A stretch of 60,000 bases of DNA from Apostichopus japonicus (lineage: Eukaryota; Echinodermata; Holothuroidea; Aspidochirotida; Stichopodidae), in contig NC_092577.1 in assembly GCF_037975245.1 (NCBI RefSeq), positions 25,481,398-25,541,397 of the forward strand. The letters run 5' to 3'. A model generated the notes under the pieces. It had not been told where the DNA came from. It made no database searches and saw only the letters and a list, made by a program, of their open reading frames with translations. Shown in pieces: positions 23,858 through 36,685 of the stretch (positions are counted from its first letter, which is position 1; each line of letters opens with the position of its first letter). The position numbers and the translations under genes were made by a program.

Positions 23858-26761
23858 ATTACTTGAGGTGAAGTAAAGAAGCCCATTTGTGTATCACAAA
23901 TACATATTAAATAAATCTTCATCTGCTCTGTCAACAGAATCAATGGATCAAGGACCTGCCCCAAAGCTGCTGAGATCAGTCCACACACTACACAGTGGCC
24001 ACATTCTGTCTCCAGTAGTTATATTATTCAAGACCTTCAAATTAGCAATTCTGCATGAGAGACGACATGATGGAAAGTTGCCATGTCTAAATTCCTGCAA
24101 ATTTTCATGAAAATGTACAATGTACTTCATAGGTCCTGTAACAGTTGATTCACAATTTCTATACGTAAAATCTATTCATTGTTATTTAAACATGTTCGTA
24201 TTCATAATTTGTGAGCTCGGCAGCAATCCCGTGCTGTCCTGCATGGCAAATATTCCTAGATGTGGAATTCTTCACATTACAGTACCGCACAATGGTTACT
24301 TTAAATTGTTTTGTGTACGAGGCCGAGATGTCCCTCACTCGGCGTGTTTTGAGAGAGGGTGCACAGCCTTGTTCAGATAGGCCGACCATGCATGTTGTTA
24401 AGACACAATTTATCTTTGCCACACCTATCAGAGTGCTTAACTGAGCCGACCTTTGTAAAGAGTCCAAAGAGGTACGTTATTTTATGTTATGGTTTAGATG
24501 CAAATTTACCCCAGACCTAAAGGCTTCTTCCTGTCCAATTGTAATATGTATAGCCATCAATTACAGAGATAGTAAATATTCTTTTCGTAAGAACTTAGCG
24601 ACAGTTTTGATGGGACTATATCACTGAATGGACTAGCCTTACTACCATAGATGATATATTCACTTGTTATTGTATATGTATTCGATAGAATGTGCATATT
24701 GTAGTTGTTTGTATAATTATTATTTTTATTTGTAGTTTTCACGAAGGTAAACAAAGAAAACCAGATGAATAAGTAAAGAGCAACCTTCCGTGGAAGACTC
24801 GGTCCTAATTTTTGACGGCTACAGTGACAGGTCCTGTTCTATGAAAATGTATACATACTGTAGCTATTAGATATAGTAAATGTTTTCAATTGTTACTTCA
24901 GTTTAACAATATTTGTAAAAAGGAGTTTATGCACTGGTGATGGTGTGTGCCTGTGATGTGATGTCTTGGATTGTACACATAATATTTTAAGTACATTTTC
25001 AAACTTGCATGTAGGCACACCAACTACATCTCTTTTGGTCAAAAGTGGTGTGAGCTTTGAAAATCTTGTTTTCCAAGTAATCTCCAACTCAGTTGACTCT
25101 CTGAATGGTTATATAAATGTAATTATCATTGTACCACATAATGTCCTCACTCAGTGCATGTTGAATATCTTGTTCAAAAAGTGTAACAATAACTAGAATA
25201 CTGTCACTGTTCATATATGCCGTTCACCGAATATGCTAAATGCTTGTTTTTAGTAACACTTCTTATTCATAATGTTTTGGCCCTTTATAAAGTAACTGTA
25301 AAAAAAGAAATGCTTCCAAAAAAAATTCTGAAAAAATATCTATTGCAATAATAATATAATACAGAACTGAAACTAACACACCTTTCTCGCCTTCTTTACA
25401 TAACACTTTATGGTTTACATTGGAGCTTCACTCCCATATGCTTTCCTCATTTATAAACTAGATTTATACATATCCCCTCCTTACACCACCTCACCCTTCC
25501 CCATACCTTCCCAATCCCTTAACTTTGCCTCAATATTTTCAATTCAAGAGGGGCTTCAATCTCTGAAATTTTGGAGAGGGGTAGGATTTTAAGCACCATT
25601 TAATATATCCATGTCCAGCTACCAAACATAGGTATGGGAATTGCAGTGCATAGAATTGGGATAGGCAGAATGATGTTTGGCACATGATCAAAATAAGACA
25701 GATTTTCCATGTAATTACAATGAAAAGCATCGCGAAGTAATTTTAATTATAATTTTTCGCATTGCAGTATGCAGTGCTCCGATATACTGAAATGGACAGC
25801 GCCCTCTATTTCTGTTTTTAGTGCTTTGTGACCTTTTAGTAGACCCCCCTCCCCCCACTAAACAAATTATCATTCCACATATGTTCAAAATAGCCGGCGG
25901 GACCTCAACATGAAGGAAGATTCTCCTTCTGATCAATTTTATGGTATTTGTGGTCTATTCTATTTTGTGCAGGATATGTATTAATGTGCAACATTGACAC
26001 TTGTGAACAACTGATTTTGGAAAATAATACATATTGCTAATAAAATGTAATGGGTTTCATGTATACCCCGTGACTTTGCAACGAAAATTAATTTTTAGAT
26101 CACTTTTCCTACTTCGGCCCACGGCCTATTATTCTTTGCATATAGGCCATAATAATTAACATCGTTATTTCACTTAGTTGGTGGGTCGCCTTCCCCATGA
26201 AACGGCTTGACATGGAATATTTAGTAGGTCCCATACAACTGAAAGCATTTCCAAAAAAAACCAAAAAAAAAAACAGTTGGTTGAAAGCATGGCAGCCTTT
26301 CAAAAGTTCTTCCTTTTATTGCTGTATCTGATAAAAATACAGTATAATAAATAAGCTTAAAGTTATGCTGTATAGGCCCCAAGTATAGCACACTAGAACG
26401 AAAAACTTTCTTGAGATTACGTAATCGACCTACTATAGTGGTAAAGACCTCTTTTTACCAATTATCCTGCACCGCCTGACACATTTATTTCCTTGTATGC
26501 CTTTGTAATAGCACTACATGTATGGTAAATTACACTGTGGACATATACAAACATATTACCACACATATGGTGTTAAGAAGCTATAAATGAGCGCAGTCGC
26601 AGATGATTGTTTGTGAATGCGACTGCGCACATGGGAATTCAGTGGAAGGCTGACATTTTGGCGGGAATTTTAACCGTTAATCGGTTTAGCCACAAATATT
26701 GCAGATATAGGGAAATAAGAACTACTTTACCAGGAATGAAATCAATATATCTCCAACTCAC
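23858..26761. other. Gene-free AT-rich stretch
   Basis: No exon or mobile-element end is supported. A- and C-rich low-complexity runs occur at 25845-25858 and 26253-26274. A small hairpin at 26591-26628 is listed separately. Confidence 0.45.
26591..26628. repeat. 11-bp perfect hairpin
   Basis: GCGCAGTCGCA (26591-26601) pairs with TGCGACTGCGC (26618-26628) across a 16-nt loop, in otherwise AT-rich sequence. Confidence 0.5.
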
Positions 26762-27878
26762 CTACTACTTGAGCCAGTATCCCAGCTAGGAATGTATCAT
26801 CCCTCTGAAGCTCTCGATAAACCTCTCTCACTGTGTTCTGTTCATACAAAATTGAAATAAAATTTCGTTTAAACATTCATTGTTCGTCAGAACATTCAGA
26901 TCTAAAAAGGTTTACTGTGGTTTTTTGAGCCAAACATGTAGAGCAATTGAAAGTATAGTCCAGAATAAAATCGTTACTTGATATGCCAAATAATAAGTAT
27001 AATCATCATAATCAGATCAAGAACGTATCCAATATCCTATACTTCTCGTTTCGAGAAAATCACAGGTGATGTTGTAACCAGCTCACGAACCAAAGTGAAT
27101 TTGAAGTAAAGAACTAGTTTCAAGTTCACTAGCCCCAACTGTCAATATCTCAAAAATGGCAACTTTTGTCAGAAGTTATAACTTGCCGTAGGCCTATGTA
27201 TCTGGTAAATATATCAAACCGGAGTTTAACGGTTTACAAGAGCAGATTTTTTGGGGGGTTGGGGGGGGGGGTTAGAGGTCGGGTGACGTTCACAATCACA
27301 AGGCTAGAACGTGAATGTATGAATAACAGTATACCCTGGCAAATTGTGGATGAAACATTTTACACATATCTAAAAGGAGATTATTGTATTATTTCTCTCA
27401 CTGTCATATTTTAACTCTTTTCATTTATCGTTTTAAAAGTAACAAATGCCTGTACAGGTCTATGGTTTATATAAGGCGGCTTTTAGTGATTGAAAATTAC
27501 ATTAATAAGTCTTGGCCTAGTGTTACGTACCGAACAATCCAGTGGCACAGAGAACTTCGTTTTCGTTTTTTTCGAGAGAAGTTGGTCCTTCTCAGCCAGT
27601 TGTGCTCTGAGTGACTTTATTTCTTTCTTATATCGTTTGCAACGAGCTTTCTTTAAGGCACAACCCGTGCACACTGCCGCGGTTGTTCCAACTGTCGCTG
27701 CTTCGTTTTCATTGTCCACTACACGTATCTCACTTTCCTCCGGAACATCAGTAAAAACTAGCGACGGATCTAAACTTTGAAAGTCCTTAATAGGTGAACT
27801 TGTATTAATTGGCAAACTTTCTTCCAGGGAGCTTTCTGTCACCTCTGCAATCAACTCACGGAAGCCGGAATCATTCAT
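26762..27878 (-). CDS. First two exons of an unrecognised coiled-coil protein gene (partial)
   Basis: Exon 1 (27878-27531) begins with ATG and encodes 116 residues: MNDSGFRELIAEVTESSLEE, an acidic stretch (VFTDVPEESEIRVVDNENEA), then CTGCALKKARCKRYKKEIKS and LRAQLAEKDQLL, which has heptad spacing of a short coiled coil. It ends at TGTTCG|GTACGT. Exon 2 (26837-26762) follows an acceptor (TATGAACAG) in phase 0 and encodes NTVREVYRELQRDDTFLAG then ILAQVV, ending at a GTGAGT donor. Codon use, the long open exon and consistent splice phase support a real gene. Later exons were not found below 26762. The CxxC and basic segment may bind DNA or zinc; I do not recognise the family. Confidence 0.45.
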
Positions 27879-28756
27879 TTTTAAATTTGGTAGTATGCGT
27901 ACAACTCGAGAGGGTCAAATGCGGTGTGAATCAACCCAACGTGTTGGTACTTGTGATACCGCCTTTTCCTGATTTCAAATTCCCGCTTTCTAGTAAGCCC
28001 AGGCTGTGACTTAATTAACTACTGAATACGTAATTGTTACTAACCAACTGGCATGGAGTAGCCAAGAAGTGAACTGCAAATTAGTGACAGACAGTTAACT
28101 TTAACATTGTGAAGTGACCGGAAATTTCACTTGTTTATCTGGTAATGGTATTTATGGTACTTGTAGTATACGTTTCTGTATCGTACATATATTGTGGTGG
28201 GTGTTTGTCTACTTTTAACGTGCGAATTGTCGATATACTGTTAAATTCTATCTCTGACTAATCTATGAAAAGAAAATGGACAATGAGAACCGTAACAGAG
28301 AGCATTTTAAGCGATGGGGTGGGGTGGGTGGGGTGGGGTGCGGATGGGGGAGCGGGGGGGGTGGAAGGAGGTTGGAAAAGTTTTCGCACAAAACTTTAAG
28401 CAGAAATTACTGAAAAGGTATCATCCCCTCCCCTATAAAGTGTTACTTCATTCTTTCATTTTCGATGCGAATAATGAAGATTAAGTGTGCCTTTTATATA
28501 ACTATATGAAGGTACAAACATAAGGTTTTAGAAAAAAACACACCAAGGAAACATCGATTTTCATGTTGACAACATCGTTTTAATTTTAAGACATCTTTAA
28601 TATAGCAATCACTTGGCCTTAGATTGGTTTGTTCATTGCGAGACGGTCGCTAATTGCTGTGGAAGAAACATGATCTCACATTACACGCAATTTCGTAATA
28701 TTAATAATATGAATTAAGATTTTTGGTTTTCATAAATTCACGCCCCTCTTTGGAAA
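27879..28756. other. Intergenic stretch with a G-rich tract
   Basis: The two flanking exons diverge from this interval, so it may hold promoters for both, but no TATA or initiator can be assigned. A G-rich tract (about 28315-28372) has many GGGG runs with quadruplex potential. Confidence 0.35.
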
Positions 28757-28986
28757 ATGTCCAAGACGTCTATATCGGACAGATCCTCTGGAATGTCAAA
28801 TACAGAGAGCAAGAACATTTGTGGTAGGCAGAAACGGACTCTGAGGCATGTACAGTTTGCACGCGCGAATGAGTATTACAAACGACCTGGCCAAGGTTAT
28901 AAGAAGAGTGAAACAGTTGACCAAGGTTACATTATCATCAGCCCAGCAAAACGCACAGATGAGGCCGTGAACAACTTTCATTTCAA
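28757..28986 (+). CDS. Possible first exon of an unrecognised gene
   Basis: An ATG at 28757 opens 76 codons (MSKTSISDRSSGMSNTESKN, RRxxR-type basic segment, then FARANEYYKRPGQGYKK and IIISPAKRTDEAVNNFHF) that run into a good donor, TTCAA|GTGAGTT. Composition is serine- and lysine-rich. It could be the first exon of the CACTA-like gene downstream on the same strand, whose next recognised exon is at 31960, but nothing in the sequence proves the link. Function unknown. Confidence 0.35.
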
Positions 28987-29244
28987 GTGAGTTGATTTTG
29001 GTTTAATTAAGTTTACACAGGACTTTGCCTCATGCTATGTTCCTTTTTTTATGATTGGGATATGCCATTAGTCATAGGCTACTATAAGAATCGTTACTAC
29101 GGCCCTGGCCTAGGTTAGGCCCAACATTAGGGAGTCATTAGCCAAAGCTAACACTGGCGCTCCATAGAGTGGCTACCTTAGGCTGCCGCATAGGCTAGGC
29201 CAGCCATGTACGAATTGTGTTAGTTTAGTAAAAACAGGAACAGG

Positions 29245-29400
29245 AAGGACAATGAAGTCCCCATCAACTATGGAGAGAACAAAATTGAAGACACAAAGAA
29301 TCATCTCCACAGCATTCTTTAAACTCATTCACACTGCTTGCAAGTACAACTTTCTCAGGCAAACCATTCCATTCATTCACAACGCCCTATTAGAAAAAAA
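29245..29400 (-). pseudogene. C-terminal fragment of a LINE ORF2
   Basis: The minus strand reads GVVNEWNGLPEKVVLASSV then NEFKECCGD, a variant of the N-x-W-N-x-L-P...F-K segment that ends the reverse-transcriptase ORF of CR1-, RTE- and Jockey-group LINEs. The preceding sequence (plus 29400-29680) may be part of the same fragment but shows no clear motif. This is a short dead remnant, unrelated to the Tx1 copies. Confidence 0.5.
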
Positions 29401-31959
29401 GTGTGTCATACCGTGCAGGCTGTAGAGGTCATTTTATGGCAACTATCAGTTAGGTCATGAAGTGAGGACCTTTAATTTTAATTACAAAATACAAGTTACA
29501 GTATACTGTGCACGTTTCACAATAGGCTGAGGAATCATTCAAGCATATTTTCTTATTAAGATTCTGTGCGATGATTAGTGTCACCTTTGCATGTATGAGA
29601 TCAATATGCCTACAACGTAATGGGTGTCGGCAGAAAAGGTTGGTTATGCCCATCACGATCATGAGTTGTCGCTGGCGAAACCGGACCCCGCAAGCATCGA
29701 AGGCAGGGTCTCTGAGGGTCCTCCCCCAGATTTTCTTAGTTATTGGGCCACAAACACATCCAGTATATATATTTTAGGATGTTGACATGTGGACCAAGTG
29801 CTTTAAGGGACTCCATTAATACAATTAGCGAGAGGGAATACAATGGCCACTTCCCTCACCTCTGGCCAATATTGAAGTTTAACAATATGCCAAAGTGCCC
29901 TTAATGGGCATAGTTCAATAGGTCATATGCCCTTTTGCATATCATTATGGATAAATTATTCTGTATTTTATACCGTTTAGGCCAAATAAGTTTGGATAAT
30001 ATGCATGAGAGGCAGCGTAACTCAAGTCAACAGCTCTGTAAGTGTGCCTCATGATTATTCAGTATGTGAGGTCATGCCCTCTGTTTGGATATTCCTGCAT
30101 GTGGCATTGAGAGTTCCAGGGACCTCACTTGCATTCCAGATCTGAGTAGAGTCAGTTGTGACTAGATAGCTTATACCTTATACCTGTATATACACCTACT
30201 GTAATACTATACCTGTAACTTGTGCCAGGGTGTGGCAGCCTGTGCAATATATCCATACTGTGTGACTTTGTCACTGATTTGCGTTTGAATAAGACTAGAG
30301 GATACCAGAGGTACGTTTTAATTATTGCGGTTTATAGAGAATTTATATATATTTTGTAGAATCTATTTGAGTTGCGTCTTTGAGGTTTGCGTTGTATTTT
30401 CTCCTATTTATGTGTTACTTGTATGTTTGTGACGATTGCGATTTACTGATTACTTTGTGATATATTTGTACGTTTATAGACAATTTATATATATATTTTT
30501 TGTAGTTTTCACGGATTAAAATAGACGAGTGCGTAGTCCAGTAGAAGCCTCAGTGTCCTCCTTACTCTATACATCTACCTCTACACCACCACGGCTACAA
30601 GCTCATTTGCACCTTGTACTCTTGAGCTGACCAGCTTGACCATTTAAATGTTTGCATAAAAGAAAGTCGGAAACAACATGCAGGGTTTTGGAGTTGGTGA
30701 AATACAGTAAAAAAAGCATCTAATTTCAAAAAATCTGACAGGATGTACTTAACCCCTCCGGAGCCACCGAAATGGGCTTTAACTGTGTCGGTGTTGCTCT
30801 TAGTTTACATCTTCGCCATAGCTAAACTACTCTGGGAGATGGGGGAGTGGGGTGAGTTCCACTTGTGCCGACTACCAAGACTGTATTTTACTGATTTTGC
30901 AAAAAGGAAAAGTATGGATTAATTTAGGAGTGGATGAAGCTCAGGTCCAGCAGGGGAGGGTGGGGGAGGGGGGTTATTGTTTTTTCCCAGTTAAGTCCGG
31001 TAGGACCTTCCGTCTATGTGTGAAGCGGTACAATTTATATTGCTCTGATTACATGAAGTATAATTATGTTTACATTTCAAAACAATATTTGATGATAAAT
31101 TTTTTTATACTATAGATCTTCTATAACATGGGATGCACAAAAACAACATAACACAATTAGAGTAGAGTATGATTTCCTGAAAATATGATTCTTATTGCAG
31201 AGTTCCAAAACTATCATGTATTCTGCAGAAGAACAGAGTACAGTACTGTGAAAATAAGGTAAAATGCAAGGTAACAAAGTACTCTACTGTATAAGAGTAA
31301 AATGTAAGGTAATTATATCACGAAGAGGAAGCTGGAGTAACTCTGTTGAGAAAGTTTCCATGCATCGACTTACACTCCTGCAGCAAATAAACACTGGTTA
31401 AACTCCTGACCAAACAAAGTAGGAAAAAGCTTAAGTACTTATTCTCGCCAGGTGAACCTGGACGCTACCACTAATAAAACCTTAACAGGGAGTTAGTTTA
31501 TGTATACACACCTAGCCAGCTAATGGAAACCACACTCTAATGACAAGGAGAAAATAAATGAGTGGTCTGAATCAGTATAATACTTCCATGGGCAATGTTA
31601 CTTGATAGGCCTGGCTCGCAGAAGTAGAAATGAGAACCTGTTGAATAAACGTCAATAGTTATTTGATTTGAGGATGACTATCATGCTGTTGGCAAGTTGA
31701 AAACATTATTTGGGGAACAAAATATGTTGCACAATTTAAGTGTTCAAGGTTTCAGCAATGTTGAGTTGAAAGGTGGGGGGGGGGGGGGGGAGGTTAGTCG
31801 GTAGTATGTCCAAACATTTTTAGGCCCTGTCTGACTCCATAAAGTAAAGAGTGATAATCATGAAGTATGAAGTATAATATTTTTCATAATATGTTGTAGA
31901 TAAAAAATGATACATTCTTCATGAACTGAATAATAACCAAGGTATAAATTTATCTCTAG
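29401..31959. other. Gene-free stretch, possible solo LTR
   Basis: Between about 30064 and 30602 the sequence has an LTR-like look: it starts TGTGAGGTCATGCCC, contains two related T-rich blocks (30328-30366 and 30471-30508, both TTTATAGASAATTTATATATA) and ends with ACCACCACGGCTACA. I cannot find a target duplication or primer-binding site, so this is weak. The rest shows only a poly-G run at about 31777-31793. Confidence 0.3.
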
Positions 31960-33876
31960 GCATGTCGCATAAGGACAAGAGGATAAAGGGGTCTTTGAAG
32001 ACTAGATGGTGTCCCCATTGTTTGCAGTTCTTGTCTATGAGGTCTTTCTACAACCACCTGCAGAAGTACTATAATCACAGCAATGGATGGTCAACAGAAG
32101 CATTATTACAAGAGGACAGTCACAAGAGCTCTAAGAGTGGTATGTGTTGCAGGTTATTACTATTGAAACTCTCTGTTTATTACACCTGATCAATGCCATT
32201 TGAGGCTCTCAGGCTTCTTAATGTATAATCACTGATTTGCAAGCTGCTTAGAGAAGAATATGATGATCACTAGAATATTACCCTCTGAGTTTGTATGAAA
32301 TTGAAGCCAAGACAGAATTTACCATTGCACTTTTACAGCTTACCCATGAAGTTGTAATGTATTAAATATTCTAAATTAATTGGATCCACCCTATTACTAT
32401 TTTGAGGAATTTGAGAAAAACAAAATTGGTGAAAATATATATATGAAATTTGGTTGCTATCATTCAAAACATCTTAATTAACTATTGAGAGATAGCTTAT
32501 TTGAAACTCAGGAACATGATCATGATACCATTGCTTTATAATTATAATTGATTTCACAGACACGTCAAGCAAAGACAAAATGGAGACTGAGGATCTGATT
32601 TCATGGGCCCACATTGTTCACAGTTCCTATCCAGAAGATCTCTCTACAACCACAAGCGAAAGTTCTTTGATAGAAAGCATGGATGGTCTAAAAAATCATT
32701 TACACAAAGGAATAGGCACAACAGCTCTACCAGTGGTAGGTTTGCAATATATTTACTGCTAATTACATACTGCAGGGTTGAATATGTGATGTTAAAATGT
32801 TTATACTTTTGTGATAGAAAATGTTCTTAGTATTTTAAGTATGCATATACTATTCATTGATCTTTGCAAAGACCCAAGGAACCTTTCATATGTGTATAAT
32901 GTGTGTTTGAGAGACCTGCTCGTATACACACAATACTTAAACTAAATAGTAGTTAAAAGTGAAGCAGGACCTTTGGGTTAACTTATGTTTTGTTCGCATG
33001 GGCTCTTTACACAAGATTATTCTGACAAGGGTTAACTACTCAAAAAAGGGAGGTTATACAGGAAACAGTGTAGGAGAAGAATTTGATATTTTTCTTCTTG
33101 TGATAAACTTTATTGACATGTTCCCAGTACAAAATGGGATGAAACTGTTTAACAAATAACCGAAAAGGACCTAAAGAAATGAGAACTCAAACAATACGTC
33201 CTTATGGAACGGGGCTAACTGAGAACTGCCGAATATGAAAATATGTTTCCCTGAAGTCATACAAACAGAAAGAAGCCAGAATGAACGTAAACCCAGCTGA
33301 TTGGCTGAAGTGCCGATAGCGACCAATAATAATAACTCTTCATTGGATAAGCCAATTAATCCCGCACACAGTCACATGCAAATGTATAGAAATTAATATC
33401 ATATTAGGCACATCTAACGCATGTAGAAACACACTGAACAATGTATAGATTCTAATCATAACAATTATGAATTCTGGGGAGCTGCCAACCAATTTTAAAA
33501 ATGAAATAACGAAAAAAAAAACCTTCATTTCTGCAAATGACACATGGACTTTACTTGAACTTGTATATATGCACACCAAAATATATCTCACACTTATTTG
33601 GATATTCTGAGGATGCTAACGGTCATTCATTGAAGATTAACAAAGATCAAAGTCAGAACACCTTGTAAACATGTTAACTGTAAAGGTAACAATGGCTCAA
33701 TGTCTAATACAGTATGCACACTGCTTCTAGAAAGTTGTTGACTTCTATTGGCTGTCATGGAGATTAAAATTCAACAATTCAAAGTCCAAAATTTTCTAAA
33801 CATGAACCTTTTTTTTACAATTTTATATTTCTTTCAGATTCTGAGGACAGCACAGTAGAGGGTGGCGAAAATTAGC
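31960..33876 (+). pseudogene. Zinc-finger exons of a CACTA/tnp2-like gene, with a duplicated exon
   Basis: Exon A (31960-32139) encodes MSHKDKRIKG, WCPHCLQFLSMRSFYNHLQK and YYNHSNGWSTEALLQEDS, a short CxxC...H finger resembling the N-terminus of transposon-like proteins with a tnp2 core. Exon B (32560-32735) is a paralogue, PHCSQFLSRRSLYNHKRK then GWSKKSFTQ, four bases shorter, so its first part is out of frame; its first Cys is Gly. Both end AGTG| before a GT donor (phase 1). Exon C (from 33838) joins in phase to give DSEDSTVEGGEN and then TAG at 33874. A core exon of the same kind of protein lies at 35137-35475. The duplicated decayed exon and the early stop suggest a degenerate gene. Confidence 0.5.
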
Positions 33877-33925
33877 AATCTTTCATGTCGCATGAAAAGG
33901 AGACAAGTATACCTTGTAGTAAGTA

Positions 33926-34235
33926 CACTGCAAAAACTCTGGTGTTAAATTCAACACCGATGGTGTTAAATTTGATTCTCCTTTGGATTGTATATCTGAC
34001 CACACCAGCTGTTGTTAAATGAACACCCTTCTTGGAATACTATTTTAACACCAAATAGGGTGTTGAATCTATACTCTGTGGTGTTAATTATGTGACACCA
34101 CATGGTGTTGATTTAACACCATTGTAGGATATATGTACACCAAATATGGTGTTACTCTAATCCTTTGGTGTTTATATTATTCTACACCAGATGGTACTGA
34201 ATTAACACCACAGGATATTTGTTTATACTCTTTAT
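33926..34235. repeat. Cluster of GGTGTTAA / TTAACACC motifs (MITE-like)
   Basis: The region begins ACACTGCAAAAACT, a frequent MITE left end, followed by the near-palindrome GGTGTTAAATTCAACACC (33941-33958). Variants of GGTGTTRA and TTAACACCA recur about a dozen times in both orientations to about 34225. It could form many alternative hairpins. No coding sequence is present and no right terminus was found. Confidence 0.55.
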
Positions 34236-35136
34236 ATAGTGTTAATTTGACTCATATGCATGGTCTATCTTAGTATTAACTGTTCACTGTATCACATGTA
34301 CAGCTAAGCTAGCATTTACTTAACTGATATAACAAGTGAAACAAAAATTGAAACAAGAAAGTCATATTCCTTTTTTTCCTACAAATTTATTGATATAACC
34401 TTGAGGAAATTCAACTGATGATATGACCAATAAGGGGAAAATGGTCATTCGTTAACTTATGAAAACATATTCCATTATACACATTATTTTTCTTTATATG
34501 TATATCATTAACAAATAACCCATCTTGAATCATCCTCTTACTGGAAGGACCCATGCATTGGACTGTATATAGAACAAATGCCAAAAACTGAACAGTTGTC
34601 AAAAACTTTGTTCACAAAAAGACCTCCCTAGCCAAAATGTTAGTATAAAGACCTCTTGCTTCATGTAACACACCAAACAACCACAAAATAGAGATATTTA
34701 CAAATAATTTAATAGTAAAAGAAATGTTTAATGATATAATTGCTTACAAAGTAAAACACTATAAAAGGCATAACAAATGACAGTCTGCTGCATCCATTGA
34801 TTGATTGAACATCAAAAATTTTGGTAAACTTTAAATCACATTTTTTTGTAAATTACTTAAAAATGATGTGCCTTGGACAAACAAAATTGTCATAAACATT
34901 TCTAGATTGACTTCTTAACAATGACAAAGGTTTAAAGTCAAGTTCACAGATACATACTGAAAATCATCCACATAACCAAGTGTTGCAGCACTGTATGATG
35001 AAGAAAATCTGTGGTGGGATTTGAGGTACAAGTGGCAGTTGAGATTTTAGTCAAATAATATACTGAAAAACATGTAAAAAGTTTATACTAGGTAAATTCT
35101 CACAAACAGCAGGTAAATTCCAAAGCATATGTTACC
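34236..35136. other. Gene-free AT-rich stretch
   Basis: No exon, motif or repeat boundary is supported. It lies between two parts of the CACTA-like gene and may be its intron. Confidence 0.4.
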
Positions 35137-35475
35137 AATGGATGTAAGGGACCATTTTGGTTCCTGTATTTGAAATACTTGAATTTTTCGGATGGCATGG
35201 TCATCGAATACATGCACTGTGTTTGTGAAGGTGTAATGAAGCTTTCATTAATGGTTTGGGGTAGAGAATCGTTACAATATTTTTCTTTTAATCGCGCAAA
35301 GTCTCAAGTGTGTGCGTTTTTATCTTATATAAAAGCAACAATCAATATAACAAGAGTGCCTTCATCTTTGAATGATGTAGCTTATTGGAAAGCTTCAGTT
35401 TCGAAATTTCCTCCTATACTGGGGAATACCAATTTTGTCACAGGTGTTAACTCGTCATTATTTCATTCATTCATA
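35137..35475 (+). pseudogene. tnp2-type (CACTA-like) transposase core exon, truncated by Tx1 copy B
   Basis: The frame reads GCKGPFWFLYLKYLN, then DGMVIEYMHCVCEGVMKLSL and, later, INITRVPSSLNDVAYWKAS. The boxes GxKGP, DYMHCVCxGVMK and TRVPxSLxxxxYWKAS are typical of the tnp2-like transposase family (EnSpm/CACTA group) that is multicopy in marine invertebrates. The reading frame stays open until homology to Tx1 ORF1 begins at about 35476, so the LINE inserted into or next to this exon. The family protein would continue much further; that part is absent here. The zinc-finger exons upstream on the same strand probably belong to it. Confidence 0.5.
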
Positions 35476-35930
35476 TTGCCGGGCATAAAGCTCACGTGCT
35501 GACCAAACAAAAAGTGTGGGCGCAAGCGAGGGCGCCGAGTTCTGGCGCACCTACTGCCTCGGAGGAAGCTCCACGCAAGGAGGGGGAGCCGGGTGAGGAT
35601 TGACCTTCCGCACCTGGTTCACCCTCCCCCGTATTTGCAGACCCCAACCCCGTGCCCGCACCGAGAAAGTCTCCACCAGCTTCCCCCATCAACCCCGTGC
35701 CCGCACCGTCTCCACCACACAGCGAAGCGGACACGGGGTCTCCACCAGCTTCCCCCATCAACCCGTCCAGTTCCATGCCCAGTCTGCCGCCGGTATCGCC
35801 AGATCCGGAGACTGTCTGACGACGACTCGGTCGTCGGGTCTCCGGAGGCTATGTCTGACAGCGACTCCGGAGGCTCGGTGATCGTCGAGCCGAAACGTGC
35901 CACTGGGACGAGATGGGGGAACCCTCTCTG
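35476..35930 (+). pseudogene. Tx1 ORF1 C-terminal remnant, copy B
   Basis: After the GHKAH-equivalent segment at the 5' truncation point, the zinc-knuckle region is almost entirely deleted. What remains is the proline-rich tail (PAPSPP-type repeats) and the acidic SDDDSVVGSPEAMSDSDSGG stretch with EPKRATGT, closely matching copies A and C in shifted frames. Confidence 0.7.
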
Positions 35931-36685
35931 AAAGGTTCATGGCCCATACATTTTCAGTTGCCACTTTCAACGTCAATGGCATGAGGGATCATCGCAAGCG
36001 CAGTCGCATTTTCCAATATTGTATTTCATTGGAGGTCGACTGCGTTTGCCTGCAAGAAACACATATTTTGGAAGAAGATGTCCCTCTTATGAGTGGTGTG
36101 GGTGGGCTGCATGCTTCGTTGGTTGGTCTTCATCCTGTGGCACTGTCATCCTCCTGTCACCTCGTCAGGCGGGTTGTGCCACTAGGGTGGAGACGGATCA
36201 CGAGGGCCGATTGGTTTGCATTCTTTTCAAGTATCCACAGGGTAAGATCTCCCTTTGCAATGTGCATGCTCCCAATCGGCCTTCTGCTAGACGAGATTTT
36301 TTTAACACACTGCCTTCCTTTGTTCCTGGTAGTGCTCCATGTGTCATGGTCGGAGACTTTAACTGTGTCCCAGACTCGGGTCTTGACAGACTCGGAGCTT
36401 CTGTGTCTGGTAGTCGAGGTTTTACCAGTCCGAGGTTTTACCAGTCCGTTAGCTCATCGGCGGGTGACAGACGCGTCCCGTCTGTGCGCGGTACCGATGG
36501 GACCGTGGTCAGTGACCCTCACGGCATTGTCCGCGTATATAAAGAGTATTATTCGAGTTTGTTTACGCGTGGCAATGTCGATTTGTCGGCACAAGCTGAT
36601 TTATTGAGGGGAGTCTCAAAAACCGTTCCCCACGATGTCAACGATATTTTTGGGGCGGAATAACCACTGTTGAGCTTTGGAAGGC

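Noticed and set aside
30064-30602. A solo LTR
   Set aside because: The ends and composition are suggestive, but no target duplication, primer site or second copy is visible; kept only as a note.
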